From: Mastigamoeba balamuthi
Lineage: Eukaryota > Evosea > Mastigamoebida > Mastigamoebidae
NCBI GenBank assembly: GCA_902651635.1
Contig: CACRSC010000472.1
Location: 47,562 to 111,561 of the forward strand
Reading direction: 5' to 3'
DNA: 64,000 bases
Under the pieces are notes generated by a model that did no database searches, was not told the origin of the DNA, and was given only the letters and a program-made list of their open reading frames with translations. The position numbers and the translations under genes were made by a program. This document shows positions 34,967 through 44,977 of this stretch, one piece after another; positions within the stretch are counted from its first letter, which is position 1; each line of letters starts with the position of its first letter.

Positions 34967-35696
34967 ATGGAGATTGAGGTGAAGCTGCGCCTGGCTGACG
35001 AGCACCAGCTCCAGCGCGTGCGCGACGCCCTCGCGACCCCGGCGCTGCGCGTGCGCGACCAGCGGAACGTCTTCCTCGACTGCGCGGGCTCGGCGCTGCG
35101 CTCGGCGCGCGCGGCGATGCGCCTGCGCTTCTACACGGACCCTCAGGCGGGCCTGCGCTGCCTGGCGACGCTCAAGGAGTCCGCGGCGATCACGGGCGGC
35201 GTGATGACCGCGAGGGAGACTGAGGAGTTCGTCGTCGACGCCTCTGCTGCGCAGGACGCCGTCAGCGGGGGCGCGGGGACGTCGGCCGCCGCTGTCGCCA
35301 AGGTGCGACTCTTCTGGGGAAATTACAGGAATCAACTCGTGACTCAACGCAGGCATTTCCTGGATTCTCACGCACTATCGTGCTACATTTTGGTAGTTGG
35401 TCCCCCTGGTGATGAGGACGTGCGAGAAGTACAAGGTCTCTCCCGAGTCCCTGGTCGTTGTCGGCAGCTTCACCACGCGCAGGGAGGCGTACCCCTTCGC
35501 CGGCAAGACCCTCGAGCTCGACTGCACGACGTTCGCCTTCGGCACGGCATACGAGGTCGAGGTCGAGGCCCCGGCCAACGAGGTCCAGAAGGTCCGCACC
35601 GACCTCGAGGCCCTGTTCGACCGCCACGGCATCCGCTACACCCAGAGCACCCGGACCAAGTTCGCCTGCCTGCTCACGGGCTCCCTGGAGCCCTGA
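34967..35696 (+). CDS. CYTH-domain triphosphate tunnel protein (thiamine-triphosphatase / class IV cyclase-like, 211 aa)
   Basis: Two exons: 34967-35302 and 35397-35696, with a phase-0 intron. The N-terminus MEIEVKLRL is the E-x-E-x-K signature of the CYTH superfamily. Further tunnel residues are seen as AMRLRFY and LKESAAITGG in the first exon. The second exon has FTTRREAYPFAG, LELDCTTFAFGTAYEVEVE (strand with paired acidic residues) and a C-terminal SRTKFACLL-like end, R-S-T-R-T-K-F. CYTH enzymes hydrolyse or cyclise nucleoside or organic triphosphates. The FGTAYEVEVE and YTQSTRTKF endings are closest to eukaryotic/plant triphosphatases. The intron contains a sense copy of the dispersed motif. 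Confidence 0.85.
35340..35363 (+). repeat. Copy of dispersed intronic motif (CYTH intron)
   Basis: TGACTCAACGCAGG followed by CATTTCCTGG, in sense orientation inside intron 35303-35396. Splicing at this AG would shift the frame, so it is not the acceptor used; the coding frame requires the AG at 35395-35396. Confidence 0.7.
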
Positions 35697-35833
35697 AGTT
35701 CTTCCATTTGAGGTGATGCTCTTGTTGCGCCCGTCAGTGACAACTTCCAAGTGGAACCACCATGGATGGATCAAAAATCTGCTGCCTGCCCTTGTCTGCT
35801 GATTCGTATTCACTCGCCCGCCTGCACGCAACT

Positions 35834-36877
35834 ATGAAGGCGCTCGTCGTGGCTTTCGCGGTCTGGCTGCTCGCCTCGGGAGCTCTCACCCGCAGGGTCA
35901 GCTTGATCTCGTCGGACATGCGTGTCACTCTCTCGCTCGGTGCTCGCTGCCCCTTTGCCACCCGCGGACTCATCTCACAACACAGACAACGGAGCGCCCC
36001 TGATCTCGTGGGGGAACTCGAGCGGGGAGAACAGCCGCAGCATGCGGCTCTCGGGGTTGATCCAGGCCATCCTGCTGAAGGACCCGTCTGCCGGCTATTC
36101 GCCCGGGAATGACGCTGTCATCGGGCCGACTTCGATAGATCCGTCTTCCCTATCGTGGGCGTGGACAGACCCCATTTTGGTGCGCATGGCACTCGGTTGA
36201 CCATTCACGGACGCTTCGCACAGTACGAACCAGCAAACGCGGTCGCTCAGCAGCTGGAATCGATGGAACAGAGGCAGTCTGTGCTCGGACTTGCCAGCCT
36301 GGCAGAGCAAGTCACAGCTGTGCCTGCTGTAAGCCACCCGTTTGTCTCGCTGCCAAACAGCTGCTCCTGCTGCCCTGGCTCTCCAGCGGCCGCCTCTCTC
36401 GTGGGAACTGTGAGTCCTCCTGGGAACCTGTCCTCGGTCTCTGTGTCTGTGGTCATGCCCTGCGCTGCCTCGAGGCACGCCGTCATCAGCGTTGGGCTGG
36501 GTGGGTTGCAACAGTACCAGCGCGCAAATATGGTGGTCGAGTTCGTTGTCACGGGAGCATCAGCGCAACAGCTTCCCATCTACGTTTTCCCCCTGGCCTA
36601 CATTTCGATACCCGTGGCTGGAACCTCTGCGCTGTCTTCTTCTGCGGACACGCAGCAAGAGGGCGGAGGTCTGAAGCAGGCCTACGCTGCCGTCGCATTG
36701 CAGGTGCCCCTCTCTGGAGGAACACCTTCCGTGCCCGTACCTGCTAGAGTCAGCAAGGCCGGCCAGTCTCTATTCATCTCGTACTCGTATGGCGCATCTG
36801 ATGGAGACCTCACCCACGACCGCTCTCGGATCGGTTTGGAGAGCGGCGACGAGCTGGCCGAATGCATGTGCCAGTAG
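35834..36877 (+). CDS. Secreted or membrane-lumen protein of unknown function
   Basis: Start at 35834 with a signal peptide (MKALVVAFAVWLLASGALT). At least two introns; the second (about 36180-36221, GTGCGC donor, GCACAG acceptor) is well supported, the first lies in about 35898-35993 and its exact ends are uncertain. The mature protein is serine/threonine/valine-rich with a CSCC motif (near PNSCSCCPGSP) and an N-glycosylation site (GNLSS). It ends ELAECMCQ. No membrane helix, GPI signal or catalytic motif is evident after the signal peptide. I do not recognise the family. Confidence 0.6.
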
Positions 36878-36935
36878 ACACAACTGACTGTATTTGGCTC
36901 TTTATGGACCACCAGCGGTTGCGAGTGCGAAGGGG

Positions 36936-39234
36936 CTACTTGCCGATCCCGGTGATGTCAGAGAGCCTGCGAACAAGCTCCGCGATTTTGGGGTCGCTTT
37001 CCATTTTGCTGGGGTCCGTGGCGACCTTGAGGAGCTTGCCCAGGATGAGGGGATTCGTGACCTGGGCCCACACGTCCTTGTGCTTCTTGATCTTCAGAGC
37101 GATGAGGGGGTTGCTCATGATCTTACTGATCTCGATCTTTCCCTGAACAACCGGGTATGTTACGGCGCTCGGTTTCGGAGACCCCGTGCTCTTCTCGGGC
37201 GTGCCCTGCGTCCTCACGAAGACCTCCTCGAGCTCGTTCCACAGCTCGGTCTCGTCGCCTTCCATGACGCCCTCGCGGACGCGTAGGATCTTGTTGCGCA
37301 GGAGGATGACCTTCTTGATGTCGTCGACCTTGAGGTACGGGTCCTCGAGGAAGTATGCCTCGGCCGGATAGTGGGCCGTAAGCTCAGGCTTGATCCTGAA
37401 GGGGATCGTCTCCATGAGCTCCGAGCACTGGTCGGCGTCCATGGTCTCGTGCTTCCAGAAGAGCCACGCACCCTGGAGGCCGTACTTCTTCCTCGACTCA
37501 GGGAACGACACCTTAGAGAGCGGCATCGCGGCGAACTTGAAGAAGCAGTACTCGTGGACCGAGGGCCCGTCTGTCGGGTAGGCGTTGAGGTAGTCGATAC
37601 TGTGCTGCAGCGTCTCGGCAGTCTCCCCCGGGAACCCACAAGTCTGCGTGACCTGCGTGAGTGGCGGCAGGCCTGCTGGTTCGAGAGCGTACCAGGGTGC
37701 TGAAGGTGGAGATCCCGGCGTTGTTCAGGCAGGTCAGCGCCTTGACCAGATGATCCTTGGGAATGACCTTGCCGATGCGCTTCTGGATGCCCAGGTCTCC
37801 GGACTCGATGCCCATCAGGACCTTCTGGCACCCGGCCTTGGCCATCATCGACGCGACCTCTGCGTCGACTGAGGCTGCGCGACAGAAGGACTGCCAGCGG
37901 ACGTTGAGGCCCGACTGCAGAGATAGAAGGGCGTTCTGTCAGTGATGGGCAACCGGTCCGTGGGGACAAGGGCACCTTGATCAGGCTGTCGCAGAAGCTG
38001 AGCGCGTACTTCTTCGAGGGGAACAGGTTGTCGTCGGTGAAGAAGACGCGGCGGACGCCGTCGACGACAGGAATGGAGGCGATGTTGGCGAACACGACAT
38101 CGAGGCTGTGGCGGATCTCCTTCGGGTTCAGCACCCAGAAGTCGCAGAACTGGCACTTAAACGGGCACCCCTGGGCGACCTGGATGGGCACGAAGCACCT
38201 AAAGAGCAAGTCAGTTGCTGTCTCCGGACGTGGTTCGCATGAGATGCTCACCTGCTGTCCGGGGGGATCTCGGCAGACCAGTCCATCCTCGGGGGCTCGT
38301 AGGGCTCCTCCACGATAGGATTGATCTGCCACCTACCGTCCTCGTAGTACGCGACGTTGTCGAGCCCCTTCCACTCGGCCCCGCTGCGCTGGGCGTCGAG
38401 CAGCTTCACCAGCGTCTGCTCTCCGCGCAGCGAGACGACGAACTGGTCGACGGGGAACGGCTTTGCCATGTCGAAGAACAGCTGCTGGGTGACGTCGTTG
38501 TACTCCTGCGCCTCGCCGTTGGTGTACGTACCCGCCGCGATGAGCTCCTTCAGCTTCCAGCACTTGTACACGAGGATGCCGCCGGCGATGACCTGCACGT
38601 CGGGCGCCAGCTCCTTGCAGAAACCGGCCAGCATGCCCAGCAGCTCCGCCGCGAACACAAAGGTCGTCGAGATGACGACCTTGCGACATCCCGCGTCGAT
38701 GAAGTCCTTCAGCTTTCCGAGCTGAGCCGGCTCGCAGTGCGGCACGAGACCGACGGTGAAGCTGTCGTTGCGCCAGGCGAGACAATTGGGTCCAAGCAGC
38801 GAGAAAAGGAAAGAAAAAGTTCGCCATACCCGTGTCTCTCAAGGTACTGCTTGAGGTAGGGTCCAGCGCCGGTGATCTGCTTCTCCTGGAGCGGCCGGAC
38901 GATGTTCTCGACTGCCCTCTCAGTGTTCTGAAATCGAAAGAGACGTTAGAGACTCGCGACTCTCGCCGAAACGAGCCCGAAGTACGCACCCGGCCCTGAG
39001 CGAAGTACTCTCTGAGGAACGGGATCGAGGCGGGAACGCCGTCTGGTGGCACCGTGGCCGAGTGAGATACAAGGAGGGCGGCTAGTCATTCAACCCACCG
39101 ATCGTGAGCATCCCGTGGCGGCGGATCTCCGTGCTCGACACGTCGGAAGCATCGGTGCAGAGGCCAGCTAGAACAACAACGTCGACCTTGGGGACCGAGC
39201 TCTCCGACGCGCAGACGACGGTAGATGACTCCAT
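36936..39234 (-). CDS. Radical SAM enzyme with N-terminal B12-binding-type domain
   Basis: Multi-exon; stop at 36936, likely start at 39234 (MESSTVVCASESSVPKVDVV). The N-terminal region has the alternating pattern of a cobalamin-binding-like domain (VISTTFVFAAELLGML, VIAGGILVYK). The radical SAM core starts with GCPFKCQFCDFW, the C-x3-C-x2-C cluster motif. VFFTDDNLFPS, CQKVLMGIESGD and QTCGFPGETAETL are typical B12-rSAM blocks. The C-terminal ~200 residues are lysine-rich. The specific reaction (methylation, ring cyclisation or other) cannot be told. The family is common in bacteria and patchy in protists, so ancient transfer is possible; several introns show long residence. Near 39100 the frame changes: either a 17-nt intron (GTGGGTTGAATGACTAG) or a sequence error. 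Confidence 0.8.
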
Positions 39235-42200
39235 AGTGTGAGAGATTGAGGGTATGCCACACGCACTGCTTTTTAGAATAAGGAGTGCAGAGTAACGACC
39301 TCTATAGTGAATATGACGTGGCCATTTACCGTTGCAACTTAGGTGCAGACCTCTTCTCCTCTCAGGAAATAAGTGGCCACCTGCGGTGGTTATTCCATTG
39401 AAACAGAGTTGCATTTTTCGTTGCCGGCAGCAGATGACAGAACACGGCATGATGCCCTCGGAATTGGGCATCTCTCCAGCACTGATGAAAAGATGTCATC
39501 ATGAAGCTTGAGGGTGACCTTCGTACTCCGATAACTGTTGGACGGACCGATTTTATTTGCTCAGATGGACTGAATTTCGCCAGAAAAAGGGAGGTCTTCA
39601 TGACATCCTCTGTGTTAGTTCCTTTGCAAACATGGTGACGTGTGTGCGCAGAGCAGAGCAGGCAGTTTGGGTGTCAAGGTAGTCCAATTGGTAGTCGGTT
39701 GTCGATGCAAAAGCAGCTACATTGGTCGCCCGAGTGCACCAGGTGAGCCACACCAGAGGGAACGACTCGACCTTCCAGGGGAACGGAATGTAGCTCAGCA
39801 GCACGTCCAGATGATCGACGAGGTTGACACGAGCTTGCAGAGTCCAATCTGAGGGGGACAGCCAGTTGCCTTGTCTGCGAGGAAGGCTTTGAGGCATCCA
39901 GATACTAACCTTGGAGTCTGGTCCCTCGTGGCTGAGACCAGGTCAGATTAGTCTCCAGACTGTCGCCCAGAGGGTAAGGACAAGAAGGGGCGAAAGTGTG
40001 ATAGAGAGGATGAGGACGAGGAGACTCGACCAGAACCGCCCATGGTACCTGCTCCAGTATCTCGTGGTGACTTGTGCTTCTCTCTAACCTCGAAAACGGG
40101 TATGATCAAGAGGGGTATTGGCTTCCCAGACAAGCTGAGTGCACAGAACATACATTAATCCACCCTCTGGATTGGGCTTGAGACATGATCACCTTGCCAA
40201 TGAGTTCTCCTGTTCAGGGAATGATGCTCTCATCGAGATAAAGTCACACTGAGTGCTTGAGGTTCCAGAACCGGGCATAGCTGGCACTAAACAGGTCTGC
40301 CAAATGAGAAATGCTCATCCCCGTAAGCATGAAGATGAACTTCTTCCACACATGCTCATGTACAGGGTCGTCACCAAGATCTGAATGTTCTCTGTCACTG
40401 TTCTATACTCTGTCATGATGTTGCACCACCACCACCAGTTCCAATTTCTATGGACGAGCATCTTGATGACCTCCTTGACACAATCAGATAGGATCTTGAT
40501 GTTGGGGCCTCTTGGTCCCTTACACTCTGCATCAGCAAGAGCAACCCACTGCTCTTTGATGTATGTGATGGCCTCCTGGGAAAAGAGCTACCAGAACGTC
40601 TCTGCCATTAAGCTTCTCCCCACCTGAGTTGGGCTATTTGTGCGTAACAGGGGTAAGAGTGAGGCTGGGCTACTGGTAACTGAAGAGAAGCACACACTTA
40701 GCTGGATTAGTGAAGAGGGGCACAGCGATGCTGTCCAGAGGGACATCTGGCTCGAAGGCAAATGAGAAGACATTGCACCTCTCACTGTGACATTGGAGCA
40801 GTGGTGCCAGTGGGTGTGCAGTGAAAATAGGTCTATCTGGCCAATAAATATCAGTCCATACAACAGATAAGGCATTTTGTAATCAGTTCATGGTCACTAG
40901 CCACTTTCGGTCAATGCACAATGGGGAAAAAAGCACTGCAGTGATGACTTCAAGGTTGCAGACGACAATTAAGGCCTTTACTCAGAACAAGTGTTTGTTT
41001 TCACTGTGTTAACTGGTACAAAATGCACAATACACGATAATTGGATACCTATTCAGCAAGAGCACATCTCAGGTGGGATTACATCACTTAATCCTCCTTC
41101 TTCTGAGCTGTGTGGCCAATGTGGCAGGTGATAACCCTAATATAAGCAAAAAGGCAAGGCCTCTACACTATTCTTATGATATTCTTTCACTTTACCATTG
41201 TACTTTCCCTAGTCAAGGAATTACCAGAGCCTTAACAGAAAGAGAATTTACCTTAGCCACTCTTGCTTTAAGAACACTTCAGACGTTTTCTATAACATTA
41301 GTATCTGGGCTGCATGCTGACCAAGAAAAGACATTTAATGTTGTTTTCACTTTTACTCTTTGCATAATTTGCTAGTCAGCTTACTGTCATTGTCCTCTGC
41401 CAGAATCCACTCTCTTTGCTTCTTTCCATAGGCCTGGAGAATTGAAGGAAGAAGGACCTTCTTGTGGATTTCACACATCTTTCGGAAATTCGGATTTCCC
41501 CAGGATATATGAAACTTTCCGAATCCTCATGAAGATAGGCACTCCTAAACCTGAACTTTATGGGGGTACTTCATTTATCTGACAAAAACTGTGTCCACAA
41601 TGTTATCAATGTCTTGTTCTGGGGCCCTTCGGCCAGAATGTTGTCTTATCACTAAGCTATACATTACACAAATCTCGCTAAGCTTTTTGATGGGCAATTT
41701 TCTGCACTGGCTTGAACAAAAGGGCCTGAAATATGCATGAGCATCATTCAGGTATCTGAGAATTGTAGAAATTGATGCCTGATGATGAAAAGACTTATGC
41801 AGGGCTGTTGAAGAACGTGAGGACTTGAATACTGGCGATAATCTGTTTTATTCTCCTTGATACTGGGTGCCCTCATCGTTCTCCTTCTTGGTGAAGGGCT
41901 GGCAACAGAGTCTTTCATTGGGGTTTGGATATAAACCCTGTGTGAGGAGGGGGGGGGGGTCATTTCTTAATGACTAACTGTATCATGCTCAGTTAACTGA
42001 TGGCAAAGGCCATACATACAATTTACCAGAGCAAGCTGGACCAGATGCAGGGTTTCGTAGGCTGTTTGGGGATGTGTGTAGGTACCTGTTTACTGCTTTT
42101 CAGCTGGAGACTAGGCACGGGAGGGTTGTATTCAAAAAGATGTATAACCGGAGTGTATTACATGGTTTCAGGAGTCTTAGGAATGAAAAGAGTAGAAACC

Positions 42201-42929
42201 GAACTCACTTTATGAATTTAGGAGTACTAAGAAGCGAGAACCAGCCTAGCCTATTTGCATGAGTGCAACACCGCTGATTCCAATGATGCAAGTGATCGCA
42301 GTAATCAGTGATAAGCAAGCCTGAATGTACGAGAGCAACAAGAACAGGGAGGGACTGCCCATCACTCAATACAGCCACTTGGATATCAGTTGTCGAGGTT
42401 GCCAGTATACACGAGGTTATGTAAGCCAGGCCAGAGCTCAACGAAGAGGGAAATGACTAGGAGAGTGCACAGGATCAGAAAGCACATTGTGGGGCCAATT
42501 TACGATGAGCAATCTGTGTAATGCTATTAGGAATGCGGAAAGGGCCAGTAGTAGGCCTTAAGGGAACGGGCACGTGACCCCAGAGGACTACCACGAACGG
42601 GAGATTGAAGTGTGATTGTGTCCAAATCTCTGTCCCTCTTTAGCTCACGTAAGGGCATGCAGTCTCCACATGCACCCCCTATCTGGGTTGAGAGCCCATG
42701 GTGAGAATCGCTGTGCCGTTGACCATATCATTCATCGCAGCATACAGACTGTGTCCTTAAATTGCATAGCTCAGATGATTGAGACCCTCGCCAGGGCTCT
42801 TCGTTGCCTGCGTGGTGTGCTCTTTTTCCATCTGACAAATCAACTCGGACTTGGACCCCGGTCACACCGCGTCGTCGGTTTGCTCGCACTGCTCATAGTA
42901 CGCTCAAGCCCCGCGGGGTGCGGTTGGTC
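39235..42929. other. AT-rich island with decayed mobile DNA, no intact gene
   Basis: About 3.7 kb with lower GC and no convincing intact gene. A short G homopolymer occurs near 41950. Part of it (about 40150-40620) has a possible transposase trace, listed separately. The rest shows only short frames and simple low-complexity patches. Confidence 0.55.
40150..40625 (-). mobile_element. Possible decayed piggyBac-like transposase fragment
   Basis: Minus-strand translation gives, in interrupted frames, LFSQEAITYIKEQW, then HEHVWKKFIFMLTGMSISHL and LYLDESIIP..TGELIGKV (the last at about 40243-40190). The order helix, then S-H-L-x-D-L-F, then LDES-I-I-P-x-x-G resembles the first catalytic-aspartate block (DES(M/I)..F.G) of piggyBac DDE transposases. 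The frame is broken by stops and shifts, so it is a relic. I saw no clear terminal inverted repeats or TTAA duplication. A chance resemblance cannot be excluded. Confidence 0.3.
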
Positions 42930-44120
42930 ATGGCCGATGCTCGGACGGCTCCCGTGGTCCTCCGAGCCTCCACCAACCTCGTCTCGCGCTTCACGCACTT
43001 TACCGTTGCGCTGTCCTCTCTGTCTCGCGCCTCTCTCCCCATCTGCCCAAGGTCAAACTGCTGCGCTGTGCCCCTCTACCCACATGCTCTCCTGTGCCGC
43101 TCCTCTGTGCACTGTGCGGCGGCGGTGGCGGCGGTGATCTCGGCGGCGGACTGGCTTGCAGGTGTGCGTTGTGTGCGACGCCGCGTGGATGGCGCAAAAC
43201 CGCCTCGGCGCCGAGGCAATCAAGGCCGCCTGTGCTGCTGCCTCTGTCCGCCTAGAGGGCGGCGAGCATGGCCCCGGTGCGGTCGCCCCCATCGTCCTCT
43301 GTGCTGCGCAGCGGCGCCGGCGAGACGCCCCGTGGCTGACACGGGAGGGCGCGGGCGCGGTATTTTTTCTCCCACTAAAAAACAAACGCACAGACCTGGG
43401 GCCCTGCACCAGATGCTGCGGCGCACGCCCCAGGAGGCTGGTGACCCTCGGGGGTCTGGCGCCCGAGGACCCGCGCGAGCCGGGCGACGGGCGAGGGCGC
43501 GTGTTCGTGTTCGACCGTTGCAAATCGTAAGAAGATCCAAAATAACTGATACTCCCCCCCCGCGCAGGGCACAGCAGTGGGCGTCGCCGTCACTGTGACT
43601 CACAAGCGATAATTCCCGTCGCCTCTGCGTGCTGCGCGCTGCGTTCCATGCGCCCGCGAGCCCCCGCAGGAACTGCAACACGTCGCGGCTGCACGTGGGA
43701 GGGCGCGTGGTGGTGGTGGTGACGGTGCGAGGGCCGCTGGGGCCCCTGGCCGAGGCCGTGTCCGAGCCCCTCGCCCTCGTCTCCAGGTCCTCGCACCTCC
43801 ACAGGCCCCGCGGCCCCCTCCCCACGCCCTCCAGCACAAGCGACGCGCCCGAGGAGGCCTCGGGGGCCGCAGGCAGCAGCGCCACCCCCGAGGGCGCGGG
43901 CGTTGTGTCAGACGAAGACAAGTCGCTAGACAAGCCACGGGAGGACCACAGCGACGGGCACACAGCACCGCTGCAGGCATGCGCAGAGCCGGAGCGCAGA
44001 GGGGAAAGCGAGGAGCTGATGGCTCAGGTGGGGCTGCTGGTGCGGCTGCAGGGGGAGCAGATGGAGCGGGTGCGCGTTCTGCAGCGTCTGGTCCACTCGG
44101 ACCAGCAGCACCGCCCCTGA
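42930..44120 (+). CDS. Weakly supported multi-exon gene of unknown function
   Basis: GC content rises sharply here and frames stay open. A plausible model starts at ATG 42930 (MADARTAPVVLRASTN), with an intron whose acceptor CTTGCAG precedes 43162 (VCVVCDAAWMAQNRLGAEA). A last exon, within about 43670-44120, ends ELMAQVGLLVRLQGEQMERV..LVHSDQQHRP, a likely coiled coil. The C-terminal third is acidic and low in complexity (PEEASGAAG, SDEDKSLDKPRED). How the middle exons join is unclear, and part could be non-coding GC-rich DNA. No family recognised. Confidence 0.35.
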
Positions 44121-44977
44121 GGGGCGTCGCAGACACGAGCGCTCCCTGTGCTCGGCTCGGCCATTGCGCTGCACACGGGCGGTGCGTGGGAGGCGACAAT
44201 CGACGGGGGTGGAGCAGCGGGGCTGCGGGCACTGTGCATCTCTGTGGCGAAGGGACAGGTGCAGCAGGGGCGGTGCTATTTCCTCGCCCGTTTATCCGAT
44301 CATTTCCTCCGCCAGAGGACCCCAGTACCTGCATCTTCACTGGTTTTTTGGACTTCACCGCATAGTCGCAGACGACGCCCTTCCCGAATTGTCAATATCC
44401 GAGCGAATGCACACTGGCCGATCCGATTGTGTTCAAAATGGAAAACGCGATAACCTTTGAGAGCAGTGGTATTTCGAGCCCTCACAGCTGCATTTCGTCA
44501 CCAGCCTGGTCCCAGTCGGCTTGCGACGAATTCGCTCTCCTCACCCACGGCTAGAGCAACAGCAGGAATGCAGTTAGTTGCCCTTCACTACCTAGACAGA
44601 GGGCTACATTTCCTTGGCCAGCCATTTGTGCATGATTTCCTGCACAAGGGGTCTGAGACAGACCCAGATGTCACATCTTTGCTTGCGTAATGAGGCGCAA
44701 TCGCCACAAATTCGGTTGGATACAGGGCCACAACGAATGAAATTCCACAAGTTAGGCGCAGTAAAGCAGACTGGGCATTGTCTTCCCCAGCCTCCATTGC
44801 AGCGCGACTGTACTGTATGCCAGTACGGCACAGAATCGACGAGGTCGCATTTCGAGTCAAGTATGATGATATGTTATTATGACGAAGGATGATTGATGTT
44901 CTGAAAGCACATCTCTTTGTTTTCCCCTTCATTTTTCATTTCTTGTCGAGTGCTTTCCACAAGTGACTACTTCGATG
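44121..44977. other. Intergenic region, AT-richer
   Basis: About 860 bp, falling in GC toward the S9 peptidase gene's 3' end. No gene, tRNA or clear repeat seen. Confidence 0.5.

Noticed and set aside
35353-35396. Use of the AG in CAACGCAG at 35351-35352 as the CYTH acceptor
   Set aside because: It would shift the frame and hit a stop; the AG at 35395-35396 restores the CYTH domain.
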